Part shown: one piece after another, positions 53,047 to 63,563 of the stretch
How positions within the stretch are numbered: the first letter of the stretch is position 1
Layout: each line of letters begins with the position of its first letter
Assembly (NCBI GenBank): GCA_007570785.1
Contig: ML661799.1
Coordinates: 1,401,598 to 1,465,597, forward strand
Origin: Antilocapra americana
Lineage: Eukaryota > Chordata > Mammalia > Artiodactyla > Antilocapridae
DNA: 64,000 nt
Reading direction: 5' to 3'
Notes under the pieces: generated by a model
What the model was told of the DNA's origin: nothing
The model's database searches: none
Seen by the model: the letters and a program-made list of their open reading frames with translations, nothing else
Program-made: the position numbers and the translations under genes

Positions 53047-53199
53047 TATGAATCCCATTTTAATCTGAACAAACTGAAGCTCAAATTCCAGCGTACAGTA
53101 AGTAGTAGAACTGCCCTCAGACAGCGTGACCCCAGAGCCTGCATAATTAATCACAATGCATTCACCCCACCGTTGAACATCATGCTGAAAGGAATTTAA

Positions 53200-53320
53200 G
53201 GAGTCATTTTATTTCAGCCGTCTCACTTTAAGATGAGGAAACTGAGGCCAACAAAACTTGGTGACATGCCCAGGTGAAATGGCAGAGCCAAGTTTCTGGC
53301 TTAGGATTTCAGACACCATG
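53200..53320 (-). repeat. MIR fragment, antisense
   Basis: CTTTAAGATGAGGAAACTGAGGCC is the MIR antisense core; GAAATGGCAGAGCCAAG follows. About 120 bp. Confidence 0.7.
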
Positions 53321-53659
53321 ATTAAAGATCTTTCAAGAGCCCAGGGCACCCCTCCCTGCTGCCAATTGCAATAAGAAAGCCAAGGTGGCTGGAATCAGCC
53401 TTCATTTTCCTTCCTGTGTGGCCCTGGATGAGGTCTGCCTTCATTAGATTTTCAAAGGGCAGAGTTGGGGAAATTCAGCTCCTGCTCTCAGAAGGGTTTC
53501 TCTCCTAGCTGGAATACTCTGCCCTGCCTATCTGGGGTGAACTCAACAGAAAAGATGCCAGCCCTCACCTCCATGGCTAGCTTCCCCTCCCAAGTGCCTG
53601 CCTCTAGTACTTAGCCGCACAGTCCCCAAGCACCAGACTTTCTTGTCTAAAGTTCATCG
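53321..53659. other. Unassigned DNA
   Basis: No repeat or gene recognised; CT- and GA-rich patches only. Confidence 0.45.
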
Positions 53660-53900
53660 GGTTGCAAGCAATCAATCCTATCTCAAACCAGCTAAGCCAA
53701 GGAGGAGGGTCTAGGGAGACTGGGAAGTCCAGGGGGGAATGGGCTGGATCTAGTGGAGACACGGCTGCATCCAGGGACTCAGTGTCCTCAGGATTTGGGG
53801 TCTCTGTCTCTGCCCCTTCTGTTTGTAGGCCATTCTCTCTGGGAGTTTTTCTCTACGAGGTGGGAGAGAGAACAGCCCAAGCCTGCATTCTTAGGGCCAG
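53660..53900 (+). repeat. Ancient repeat related to 15555 and 16425 copies
   Basis: GGTTGCAAGCAATCAATCC, CAAACCAGCTAAGCCAAGG, GGAAGTCCAGGGGGGAATGG and CTGCATCCAGGGACTCAG fit one familiar family in order. It carries parts (from the ATCCAGGGGCTC-like stretch onward) not seen in the other two. Frames at 53662-53962 are shadows. Confidence 0.5.
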
Positions 53901-53949
53901 TCATGCAGAATAGGATGGAAGCCAATACACTAAGTCCATATATTTATTC

Positions 53950-55035
53950 TACAGGGATTTAGGGAGCACTTATATGGTCAAGCTCAGAGATATAGCCATA
54001 ATCAAAACAAACGTAAATCTCATGCCCTATGGAATAGACATTCTATTGGAGGCAAAATGCTGCTGCTGCTGCTAAGTCATGTCAATTGTGTCCGACTCTA
54101 TGCGACCCCACAGATGGCAGCCCACCAGGCTCCTCCATTCCTGGGATTCTCAAGGCAAGAATACTGGAGTGGTTTGCCATGTCCTTCTCCAATGCATGAA
54201 AGATGAGGAACAAATAAAAAACAAGATAATCAAGTGAAGTAAATAGTATGTTACATGGTGATAATTGCAGAGAAAATAAAATAGAAGGGGGATAGAAATG
54301 CCAGATGGTATGTTATTAAATTGGAAGTAGGGGCAGAGAGCCCTCACTAAGAAAGTGGTACTTGAGCAGAAAGCCGAAGGAGGAAAGAGAGTGAACAAGG
54401 CAGGTATCTGAAGGAAGAGCATGTCAGACAAAGGGAACAGCCTTTGCAAGACCCTGAGGTGGGAGTGTGCTTGGCATGATGCATGACAGAGAAGGGGTCA
54501 GTGTGACTAGAGTGGGATAAGAAAGGAGGAAGTAGAAGGAATAGGATCATAGAATAACAGAGGTAAGGGACGTTTTAAGTATGTCCTTGTAAAGAGAGAG
54601 AGAAATGGGTTGTCATGGAAAGGTTGTGAGGGATATTTTATTCATGGTTTCACAGAGAAAGAAATAGGTGTCATTGAAAGCACTGGGGCAGAGAAATGAT
54701 GTAATTTGACTTACATTTTAAAAGGCTCATTCTGGCTACTGTGTTGAGAATGGACTATAGGGGGCATGAATTAACACGAGGAAACCAATTAGAAGACGAT
54801 TGTGGTGATACAGAGGAGAAAGGCTGGTGGCTTCAACTAGAGTGAAATTAGTGGTAAGATTCAGGACTTATTTTGAAATGGAGTCAGCATGACTTCCTGA
54901 TGAATCATATGTGAATTGACAGAAAGAAAAGTGACAAGAATGACTTCAAGATTTCTTGCCTGAGCAACAAGAACTGATGGAATTGTCATTAACTGAGATG
55001 GAAAAGGCTCAGAAAGGTGGGTTTGGGGGAGGGGA
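53950..55035 (-). mobile_element. L2 LINE, antisense, with a BOV-A2-type SINE
   Basis: One of the longest L2 copies here: GAGCACTTATATGGTCAAGC (3' end), ACAGCCTTTGCAAGACCCTG, TTTTAAAAGGCTCATTCTGG, TGTGTTGAGAATGGACTATAG and TTGCCTGAGCAACAAGAACTG. In sense this covers the C-terminal part of the L2 reverse transcriptase ORF. No open frame remains. Confidence 0.8.
54058..54203 (-). mobile_element. BOV-A2-type SINE, antisense, partial
   Basis: TGCTGCTGCTGCTAAGTC, ATGCGACCCCACAGATGG, CAGCCCACCAGGCTCCTCC and TCCTTCTCCAATGCATGAAAG match a BOV-A2 half unit of about 145 bp. L2 continues on both sides. Confidence 0.9.
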
Positions 55036-55699
55036 GGGGTGAATCAGGGAAAATATACCAATAACTTGTAGGGTTTCACACCCACGTTCAGATGAATCGC
55101 TGCACAAGGCAGATGGGGTACTCCTATTGGTCAGCTGCATCACACACCAATGGTGGGAGGCAGGGCATCTGTGACTGACAGCCTCATTAGGATCCCTTGG
55201 GATGGGAAAGCCATAATTCCTCAAAGGAGCATCACTGGATGTTGCTGGGTCAGGTTGCTGACCCCACACTGGCCTCAGAAAAATCTCCTTGAGCAAAGTC
55301 TGTAGACAACTCTGTTTTCTTCCTTCTCACAGGGGAGGGGAGGGCCAGGAGCCCAGGCATGGAAGAGCACTAGTGCTATGTGCCTCTCAGCCAAGGTTGG
55401 TGGCCTTGGTTCAGGGAGGTGGGAGGCTGAGCAGCAGAGCCTGACCGCAGAGGCCACACACGGACCCCTCCCCCCAGACAGACACCCTGGCTTGCAGCAG
55501 CTTCCCATCCAGGCTCAACCACTGGCTCTGGGCTGGCCCAACTGCTAAGGTTCTTCCAGTGAGTTAGGAGGGACAGAAAGGCTGGGAAGGCGAAAAAAGA
55601 AGTGCCAGATGCCTAGAACCTGAGGATTCTAAAATATGGAGCATAAGCTGGGAAAGAGAGGAGAGAAGGAATGAAGCAGGAGAGAAGTATTATGAAATC
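55036..55699. other. Unassigned DNA
   Basis: GC-richer at 55310-55520. TTCTTCCTTCTCACAG followed by GGGAGGG looks acceptor-like at 55317-55332, but no open reading context or donor partner is visible. No repeat named. Confidence 0.45.
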
Positions 55700-56014
55700 C
55701 GAGCTCACTCTGCTTGCTGGATAGGCCAATAAATCCAAGGGACAAGAGGTTGAGACAAAGAAGCGACTTTATTTGGGAGCTGGCCAACCAAGAAGATGGC
55801 AGGCTAGCGCCTCAAAATAACCTTCTTGTGGGGTCTGGTTGCCAGGTGTTTTTTTTTTTTTTAATGAATCAGCAATGGGGGGGAGGTGAGGAAACAGAAA
55901 GACCATTTAATTCCTGTAAATATCTCCTAGAGGGCAAGCCTCAGGCAGAGGGATGTGTTAGTTTCACTTCCTTACAACCCTTCACAGGTGGGGAGGGTCA
56001 GGCTATCTCCCTGA

Positions 56015-56212
56015 AAGAAAGTGAAGTCGCTCAGTCCTGTCTGACTCTTTGTGACCCTATGGACTGTAGTCTACCAGGCTCCTCCATCCATGGGATTTTC
56101 CAGGCAAGAGTACTGGAGTGGGTTGCTATTTCCTTCTCCAGGGGATCTTCCTGACCGAGGGATCAAACTGTAGGCAGACCCTTTACCATCTGAGCCACCA
56201 GGGAAGTCACTA
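56015..56212 (-). mobile_element. Bov-tA SINE in LTR, exact duplication
   Basis: AAGAAAGTGAAGTCGCTCAG (left, tail side) through CAGGCAAGAGTACTGGAGTG to TCTGAGCCACCAGGGAAGTC. TATCTCCCTGA is exact at 56004-56014 and 56213-56223. Confidence 0.95.
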
Positions 56213-56289
56213 TATCTCCCTGAGGCAGACCATTATATACGCCTACAATAACAAAAGCAGCAATATAAGGATTCAAGTCACAGAAGCAG

Positions 56290-56593
56290 TTGTTGTTCAG
56301 TCACTCATTCGTGTCCAACTCTTTGCTACCCCAAGGACTTCCCTGTCCTTTACCATCTCCCAGAGTTTGCTCAAACTCAAGCAAGTCCTTTGAGTCAGTG
56401 ATCCCATCCAACCCTCTCATCCTCTGTCACCCCCCTTTTCCTCCTGCCCTCAATCTTCCCCAGGTGGGTCTTTTTCAATGAGTCAGCTATTCACATCAGG
56501 TGGCCAAAGTACTGGAGCCTCAGCTTCAGCATCAGTCCTTCCAGTGAATATCCAGGGTTGATTTCCTTTAGGTTTGACCAGTTTGGTCTCCTA
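56290..56593 (-). mobile_element. BovB 3' fragment in LTR, with duplication
   Basis: TTGTTGTTCAGTCACTCATTCG (3' end) to ACCAGTTTGGTCTCCTA. CACAGAAGCAG (56279-56289) and CACAGAAGTAG (56594-56604) match at 10 of 11. About 304 bp; no catalytic part. Confidence 0.93.
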
Positions 56594-56740
56594 CACAGAA
56601 GTAGATCCAGTAGGAATTCAAAATTAACCCTCCCCCATTATAAGGGGGAAGGGAAAGAGATTGATTCCTCCATAACAGGCTGAGCCCCAGGCTTTGACTG
56701 CACCCATGGGTGCATTGTCCTACAGAGGAGAGGGCAAGGC

Positions 56741-57387
56741 CCCGTGCCACTGGGGTTGGGCAGGAGGGAAGGGCTGTGCTCTACTTATGTTACAGGTGCA
56801 TATGTTCCCCTTTGTTCTCCACTCTTCTGTGCCCAGAAGGCTGACTGACCCCAGGAGACTGTGTCATCCTGGCTCCCTTGCAGCTTCCAGTAGGGAAGGG
56901 AATGGGAGGCCCTGGCAGAGCTCAGAGGGAGGGAAGAGAGAAAGGTGGAACATTTCTTCCCCAGCCCTGCCTGCCTCCGGGCCATGTCTCTGGCTCTAAC
57001 CATCTGTGTCTGTAGCTCTGGCTCTGTGGTCCCCTTTACCTAGTTCTCTTGGGGGCACCCTCCTCTCTCAGCCTGAGGGAGAGTGCCACTAGGTCCCAGG
57101 AGTCTCACCTCTCTGGGTTTCTTCCCTTAACTCTGCCTTAACCTCTGTAAACCCATCCTTCATTGAGGTCTTGTCATCAGAACCACTTGGAATGAGTTCA
57201 TTTTATTTGGGAGACTGTGGCTGAGACAAGCCCCAAGACTCCCTGAGAAATCCTGAGCTTATAACCAGCACCATGAACATGACCAAGGGGCAGATTCACT
57301 CGGGCAAAAATGCAGTAACTAGTGGTTGTTTTTGTCGGGCAGTGTGTGTGGGGCAGTGCATGAAGCAATCCAGGTTTGTAGCCCACT
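56741..57387. other. Unassigned DNA
   Basis: GC-rich with frames at 56694-57003 on both strands that show no domain. TTTTATTTGGGAGACTGTGG at 57201-57220 echoes the LTR at 55770 and may be another LTR end. Confidence 0.45.
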
Positions 57388-57506
57388 CAATGGACATGAG
57401 TTTGAGCGAGCTCCAGGAGATGGTGAAGGACAGGGAATCCTGGCATGCTGCAGTCATGGGGTCTCAAAGGGTCAGACACCACTGAGTGACTGAAAAACAA
57501 CAACTC
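57388..57506 (+). mobile_element. BovB 3' end, very short
   Basis: ACTCAATGGACATGAGTTTG to GGTCAGACACCACTGAGTGAC, about 119 bp, the smallest BovB here. It points opposite to the BovB at 56290 and at 58822. Confidence 0.88.
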
Positions 57507-57955
57507 TAGGAGCACGTGGTCCAGTCAGAGTTGAGGCTGAAGGACCTGAGAACCAGTATCTGGAGTCTCCTGCAGACTGGGATGCCTCAGCACACTCAGC
57601 TCTCACTGCAGGCAAAGGCCGGGCTGCTCCCCCTTCCCACACCCCTCTTGGGCTGCCCTTGCGCCATAACTTTTCCCTTCAAAGCTATCCTGCATCTTCA
57701 AGTTGTCTCCACCCCCTTGGGTAAGGATGGAATTGGGTGGAGGGTGGAGGAGAGAGGAGTTTCCAGGTAGATTTTGTGTTGCTTCCGTACCTCTCAGCCC
57801 TAAGGTCAGTGCCAGCACAGGGTGTGCAGCCAGTGTGCATTGGTCAAATAAGCAAATGAAGGAATAAGCAATACTACTCCTGAGTGGAGGAGCAAACATG
57901 GAAATTCCTTGCACGGTGCTGCACTGAGCTCCAGCCAGGGCCTCTAGTACTGACA
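57507..57955. other. Unassigned DNA
   Basis: No repeat recognised. The 127-codon minus frame at 57603-57986 has no known domain and its end overlaps the next SINE. Confidence 0.45.
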
Positions 57956-58153
57956 GGCTTCCCTGGTGGCTCAGTAAAGAATTCACTTGCCAAGCAGGAG
58001 ACCCGGGTTTGATTGGGAAGATTTCCTGGAGAAGGAAATGGCAACTGACTCCAGTATTCTTGCCTGGAAAATCCCATGATCAGAGGAGCGTGGCAGGCTA
58101 CGGTCCATGGGGTCGCGAAGAATCGGACACAACTTAGTGACTAAAACAACAAC
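57956..58153 (+). mobile_element. Bov-tA SINE
   Basis: GGCTTCCCTGGTGGCTCAGT, then TTTCCTGGAGAAGGAAATGG and GAATCGGACACAACTTAGTG, CAACAACAAC at the end. A short deletion removed the CGATCCCTGG part of the head. Confidence 0.93.
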
Positions 58154-58339
58154 TGGTGCTACAGAGCTCCATCATTAAGGTAAGAACTGTCTCCACACAG
58201 AAATGCTGGACACAGGCAGAGCATGATTCCCAGAGGCCCAAAGAACAAAGCAGGAAACCATGGCTAAAGGGTCACACCGTCAAAGGAGAGCAAGAAATGT
58301 GTGCATTGAGTAATGCAAAGCTGTGGAAGAGTATGTTTG
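58154..58339. other. Short unassigned stretch
   Basis: A 64-codon frame (58156-58350) overlaps the MIR start and has no known domain. Confidence 0.45.
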
Positions 58340-58600
58340 GATGTGGATAAAGCACAGACTCTGGTACCAGGCTTCCCAAGTTCAAATCCTACTTCTGCTT
58401 TTTACTTTCTGGGAGACCTTGAACAAATTTATTTAACCATTCTGGGCTTCATGTTCCTTGCCTATAAATTGGGGACAATATAGCAACCATCTCACAGTCT
58501 TATTGTAGAGACTAAATAAGCCATGAAGAAAGTAAGTTATGAAGCAAAAATTGTTAGAACAGTTTCTGGCACATAAGTGCTATGTATGTTTGCTTTTATA
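58340..58600 (+). repeat. MIR SINE, near full length
   Basis: AGCACAGACTCTGGTACCAGG, CAAGTTCAAATCCTACTTCTGC, GAACAAATTTATTTAACC, TTGCCTATAAATTGGGGACAA and GTTTCTGGCACATAAGTGC in consensus order. Confidence 0.8.
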
Positions 58601-58612
58601 ATGATTTGCTAT

Positions 58613-58815
58613 TATCCCAGGTGGCTCAGTGGTAAAAAGAAGCTGCCTGCCGATGCAAGAAACACAGGAGATGTGTGTTCAATCCCTGGGTCAGGAGGAT
58701 CCCCTGAAGTGGGAAATGGCAACCATCCAAGGATTCTTGCCAAGAAAATTCCATGGAGAAGAGCGGGTGGCTACAGTCCATGTGGTTGCAGAGTCAGATA
58801 TGACTAAGCATGTAC
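58613..58815 (+). mobile_element. Bov-tA SINE
   Basis: TATCCCAGGTGGCTCAGTGG to CAGATATGACTAAGCATG. It abuts the next BovB at its 3' side. Confidence 0.9.
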
Positions 58816-58821
58816 GCCCTT

Positions 58822-60591
58822 CAGTTCAGCTCAGTTCAGTCACTCAGTCGTGTCTGACTCTGCAACCCCATGGACTGCAGCATGCCAGGCCTCCCTCTCC
58901 ATCACCAACTCTGGAGTTTACTCAAATTCATGTCCATTGAGTCAGTGATGCCATCTAACCATCTCATCCTCTGTCGTCCCCTTCTCCTTTGTCTTCAGTC
59001 TTTCCCAACATCAGAGTCTTTTCAAATGAGTCAGCTCTTCGCATCAGGTGGCCAAAGTATTGGAGTTTCAGCTTCAGCATCAGTCCTTCCAATGAATACC
59101 CAGGACTGATTTCCTTTAGGATGGACTGGTTGGATCTCCTTGCAGTTCAAGGGACTCACAAGAGTCTTCTTCAACACCATAGTTCAAAAGCATCAGTTCT
59201 TTGGCACTCAGCTTTCTTTATAGTCCAACTCTCACAACCAAACATGACTACTGGAAAAACCATAGCTTTGACTAGATAGACCCTTGTTGGTAAAGTAATG
59301 TCTCTACTTTTTAATAAACTGACTAGGTTGTTCATAAATTTTCTTCCAAGGAGCAAATGTCTTAATTTCATGACTGCACTCACCATCTGCAGTGATTTTG
59401 GAGCCCCCCAAAATATAAAGTCTCTCACTGTTTCCACTGTTTGCCCATCTATTTGCCATGAAGTGGTGGGACCAGATGCCATGATCTTAGCTGAACTTTA
59501 AGCCAACTTTTTCACCCTCCTCTTTCACTTTCATCAAGAGGCTCTTTAGTTCTTCTTCGCTTTCTGCCATAAGGGTGGTGTCATCTGCATATCTGAGGTT
59601 ATTGATATTTCTCCTGGCAATCTTGATTCCAGCTTGTGTTTCATCCAGCCCAGCGTTTCTCATGATGTACTCTGCATATAAGTTAAATAAGCAGGGTGAC
59701 AATAAACAGCCTTGACTTACTCCTTTCCTGATTTGGAACCAGTCTTTTGTTCCATGTCCAGTTCTAACTGTTGCTTCTTGAACTGCATACAGATTTCTCA
59801 GGAGGCAGGTCAGGTGCTCTGGTATTTCCATCTCTTGAAGAATTTTCCACAGTTTACTGTGATCCACACAGTCAAAGGCCTTGGCATAGTCAATAAAGCA
59901 GAAGTAGATGTTTTTCTGGAACTTTCTCGCTTGTTCAATGATCCAACGGATGTTGGCAATTTGATCTCTGGTTCCTCTGGCTTTTCTAAATCCAGCTTAA
60001 ACATCTGGAAGTTCACAGTTCACATACTGTTGAAGCCTGGCTTGGAGAACTTTGAGCAGTACTTTGCTAGTGTGTGAGATGAGTGCAATTGTGTGATAGT
60101 TTGAGCATTCTTTGGCATTGCCTTTCTTTGGGATTGGAATGAAAACTGACCTTTTCCAGTCCTGTGGCCACTGCTGAGTTTTCCATATTTGCTGGCATAT
60201 TGGGTGTAGCACTTTCACAGTATCATCTTTTAGGATTTGAAATAGCTTAACTGGAATTCCATCACCTCCACTAGCTTTGTTCATAGTGATGCTTCCTAAG
60301 GCCCTCTTGACTTCACATTCCAGGATGTCTGGCTCTAGGCACGTGATCATGCCATTGTGATTATCTGGGTCGTGAAGATCTTTTTTTGTACAATTCTTCT
60401 GTGTATTCTTGCCACCTCTTCTTAATATCTTCTGCTTCTGTTAGGTCCATGCCATTTCTGTCCTTTATTGAGCCCATCTTTGCATGAAATGTTCCCTTGG
60501 TATCTCTAATTTCCTTGAAGAGATCTCTAGTCCTTTTCATTCTGTTGTTTTCCTCTAGTTCTTTGCACTGATCACTGAGGATGCACATCCT
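58822..60591 (-). mobile_element. BovB LINE, 1.77 kb, longest copy
   Basis: Reads antisense from CAGTTCAGCTCAGTTCAGTC (3' end) to ACTGATCACTGAGG. In element sense it begins after the endonuclease, in the linker before the reverse transcriptase, and is free of nested SINEs. Flanks ATGTACGCCCTT and ATGCACATCCTT agree at 9 of 12, a possible old duplication. It serves as the internal reference for the deletion at 4529-5297. Confidence 0.95.
59171..60588 (-). pseudogene. BovB ORF2 (reverse transcriptase), broken
   Basis: Minus-strand frames 60588-60361, 60350-59997, 60016-59810, 59867-59487 and 59482-59171 read in element order: linker with KMGSIKDRNGMDLTEAEDIK, then VFIPIPKKGNAKECSNYHTI, CFINY-type region lost to a frameshift, then KGVSQGCLLSPCLFNLYAEY and RYADDTTLMAESEEELKSLL. 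YADD codons lie at 59580-59591. The frame changes at least three times and includes in-frame stops, so it is inactive. RTE proteins are about 1,000 residues; the endonuclease is absent. Confidence 0.88.
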
Positions 60592-61879
60592 TATAAAAGA
60601 ACAGATTCATGTGGGCAGAAGGGCACCGTGCTAACAGGGCAGGTATGCTATTTTAGTATTAAAGGTTATCAGCCAAGTGACACCAAAGCAACCTTTCTTT
60701 GTATTTTCATATTTAATGAAAATCTTGAGATTTTTGTACTGTTGCATAACAAATAGAACTGTACTTAATGCTTCGTATGACACAACCCATCTTATCTTCT
60801 TTTGAAGATGGTCCTATAATATTTCTGATATGATTTTCTTCCATTTAGGAAGTTAGGATATAATCTCTCACAAGCTGCAATGTCCTCATTGGTAAAACAG
60901 AAAGACCTGTACCCTTTTCCAGGCATTTTAACAGAGATTAAGTAAGGCAAGATCTATAGACACTAACGCTGACCTTGCTTTCTCGTGTATGCCATTGTAC
61001 CTTTCACTTTTTTGTTCCCTGGAGAAAGATCCTTATTCCCCACTGGCTGCCTGGCTCAGGGGAACTGGCGGCAGTTGTTCCACTTTGGTGTGGTCTCATA
61101 CCAGGGAACTCTGCCCTGAGGGGAAGCTGGCAGTTCGACCACAGCAACTCAGAGGCCCCTCTGAGCCAGGCTTGCGTCCAGAATTGGCTGAGATCTCCTC
61201 AAAGGAGCAAAGCCACCAGGAGAGGGGAAGGGAGAGCTCCCAACAAGCATGGAGACCCAGCCACAATGTTAGACCAGCTCCTCCTCCCTGCTGGAGATGT
61301 CCCCTGAAGGCCAAGATGCAAAGAGGATCTGCAACGGGGAAAACGAGGGGCAACCGAGAGCCAGTATTTGTCTCAACAGCTTAATTCTCTGCTTTCTTGT
61401 CAGCCCTGATGGCTGGCAGCAAGGATAATTTGAAATGAAGAGTGTTTTTCAAGGAGGAGCAACAGTCTCTCATCTGAAACTAATTTGTTGTCCAAAATTA
61501 TACTGCAGAAGTTGTTTAGAAGCTGCAGATTAAGTTGTGCATAAAAAATACAGCAACTCTTGATTATCCACACTCATGGATAATCCAAAAACAACAGATA
61601 CCTCAAATGATTTCTACTTGGTTTCATAATGCAGGATTATTTCCCCTCAACTTGTTTGCTTTTCTGCATGTAATTGTCTTCGGGGGATAGCCAGGGAGCT
61701 AGGGGATCTATAACCTTCTGCTAATTGCACAACAACCAAGGTTTCAGCAGCATGCCCTGCAATGCAGAAGCCGCTTGAGTGGTATTTATAAAGATGAAAA
61801 TACAATGAAAGAGAATGAAAAATGAAGTGAGAAAGAAGGAAAACAGTTAAATTTTTGTCCTTTCCACACACAGGCCAGG
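60592..61879. other. Unassigned DNA
   Basis: AT-rich until 60970, then GC-richer (61030-61380) with frames on both strands (60975-61307, 60989-61384, 61096-61353) that overlap and lack domains. A MIR-like core (CTCATTGGTAAAACAGAAAG) occurs near 60887-60906. Confidence 0.45.
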
Positions 61880-62125
61880 GAGGGATGATTAAGAACATAG
61901 ATTCTGGAGTCAGACTGCTCACATTTCAAATCCCAGCTCTGTCTCCTACTAGGGGGGTTTCAAGCACTTTTGTAACCTTTCACAGCCTCGGTTTTCTCCT
62001 CTGTAAATTGAGGTTAATAACAGTGGCACAGTTTTAAGGCTGCTGTTAGAATTAAATGAAATCATGTTGTCTTTAGCACAAGGTCAGGCACACGGGAAGT
62101 ATTCAATAGACGCACATTAATGCCA
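61880..62125 (+). repeat. MIR SINE, near full length
   Basis: ATGATTAAGAACATAGATTC, GGAGTCAGACTGCTCACATTTC, TTCTCCTCTGTAAATTGAGG, AGGTCAGGCACACGGGAAG. In consensus order, well recognisable. Confidence 0.82.
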
Positions 62126-62791
62126 GCAAACTGTGTAGCTAGCCTCTTGCAATGAGTGCTCAATAGCATCTTATGGAATTCATCACAGGACTCCAGGGGC
62201 TAAAGACAGATTGCAGCCCTTCCATGTCCCTAGAGTGGGATGATCCAGGCTTCAGGGGAGGATGCAGCTAAAGCTGTGGATGAGGACTAGGGGGGAGCCC
62301 AGGATAGCTGTCAGCTCCTTTGTGTGCTGAGCCAACAGGTCCACCATCCAATCTTAATGATCCTGCCTAATGGGGTAAAGCAATTATGATTCACAGAAAA
62401 TTGGCCATTCAGCAGCTGGGAAAGCAAAAAGCCTTCAATGGCACAGCACAATCACCAGGTCAGGAGAGAGGCCCAGGTGTGCCAGGAGGGACCTGCAGGG
62501 GCCAGGACCCCTGGAGCTGCCATGTGGAAAAGGGGAGGGCAGAAGGTCTTCAGTTCACTCGGATATGAGTCAAAGAAGCGGGGAGTGGAAGAAGGGATAC
62601 AGAACTCCCAAGGTGGGCTGTGAAAGTGAACACACCGAGAGGGCTGTTCTGGACCCCAGCATTCCAGAGTTCATCTCAGCTATCCCTCTGCCTCTGGAGA
62701 ACCCAAAACAGGTCAAGGAACCAAAGCAACTTAGTCGAGTCAAGGTGAAGTTTCAGGAAAACACTTACCCTAGGGTAAGGTGGCCTGGATA
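62126..62791. other. Unassigned DNA
   Basis: Frames at 62386-62792 overlap in phases and show no domain. No repeat named. Confidence 0.45.
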
Positions 62792-62826
62792 GTAGTAATA
62801 GAAGTAGTAGCGGTGGTGGTGGTGGC
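62792..62826. repeat. (GTA)n/(GGT)n simple repeat
   Basis: GTAGTAATAGAAGTAGTAG then CGGTGGTGGTGGTGG. A short microsatellite next to a MIR. Confidence 0.75.
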
Positions 62827-62839
62827 AATGATTGTGACA

Positions 62840-63063
62840 GCTTCTTATGAACTTGGCACTGTGTTAAGCTCTTTACATGGGTGATCCCATTTAATCCTCA
62901 CTAGTTTCATGAGGAAGATACTATTTTTGCCCATTGTACAGATGAAGGAATGAGTGTCCATGTGTACAGAAATTGCCATGAATCACCCAGCTAATACATA
63001 GGTGATCTGAGATTTGAACCAATGTCCTTGTGATTCCAAAGTACCTGCTTTAACCACTCCTCT
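62840..63063 (-). repeat. MIR SINE, antisense
   Basis: CTTGGCACTGTGTTAAGCTC, CCCATTTAATCCTCACTAG, TTTGCCCATTGTACAGATGA and GAGATTTGAACCAATGTCC. About 225 bp. Confidence 0.78.
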
Positions 63064-63361
63064 GGGCTAGTAGCTTCAGCAGAACAAGCTCAGTTACTTG
63101 ATCTGTGAAGAATCTCTAGCCCAGAGTTGTGTGGGAAACTCAAAAAGAGGTGGGCCTGTTGGTACCAGAAATGGGAGTTGCCACTTCTTCTTTGTCCTGC
63201 CTACTGGGTGGGGCCAGCCCGCTCAATGGAGAGTCGAGGACTCAGGAACCCAGGCTGGAAAAGAGAGTAATCATTTTCTTTTTACATTTTTTACAACAAG
63301 GTCTTTGAAGGCTTTCGAGGTGCTTTCACACACCCTCTAGGATGCCTGCTATTCTCTTACT
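63064..63361. other. Unassigned DNA
   Basis: No feature recognised apart from an AT-rich patch at 63272-63296. Confidence 0.45.
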
Positions 63362-63563
63362 TAGCTTCTCCAGTGGCTCAGAGGTAAAGCATTCACCTAC
63401 AATTCAGGAGACCAGGGTTCAATCCCTGGGTTGGGAAGATCCCCTGGAGAAGGGAATGGCAACCCATTCCAATATCCTTGCCTGGAGAATCCCACGGCCA
63501 GAGGACCCTGACAGGTCCAAGGGGTCACAAAGAGTTGGATGCGACTAAGCGACTAACACTTCC
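63362..63563 (+). mobile_element. Bov-tA SINE
   Basis: AGCTTCTCCAGTGGCTCAGA through AGGGAATGGCAACCCATTCC to GAGTTGGATGCGACTAAGCG and ACTAACACTTCC. About 200 bp, full length. Confidence 0.94.

Larger units (their letters stand above)
52290..53150 (-). repeat. MIR SINE, antisense, split by SINE nest
   Basis: The left part is 52290-52450 (GAGGACTTATTATGTGCC, then TAATTTAATTCTTATAAATTA and AGGTACTATTATGAACC) and the right part 53047-53150 (ATGAATCCCATTTTAATCTG, CAAACTGAAGCTCAAATTCC, ACAGTAAGTAGTAGAACTG). Together they form one MIR, with the ATGAACCCTATTTT and ATGAATCCCATTTT ends at 52439 and 53048 as the split point. Confidence 0.72.
55700..56740 (-). mobile_element. Retroviral-type solo LTR, antisense, interrupted
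   Basis: On the minus strand this reads AATAAAGTCGCTTCTTTGTC (55745-55765 region) followed by AACCTCTTGTCCCTTGG, a poly(A) signal plus R/U5 of an endogenous retrovirus LTR. LTR sequence continues after a Bov-tA (56015-56212) and after a BovB (56290-56593). The 5' limit is not clear. No gag, pol or env sequence lies next to it in this window. Confidence 0.6.

Noticed and set aside
55317..55520. Possible exon after an acceptor-like CTTCTCACAG
   Set aside because: No open frame of useful length, no donor and no partner exon; pyrimidine tracts with AG are frequent by chance.
55714..56154. 146-codon plus-strand frame
   Set aside because: It runs through an antisense LTR into an antisense SINE, so it has no coding ancestry.
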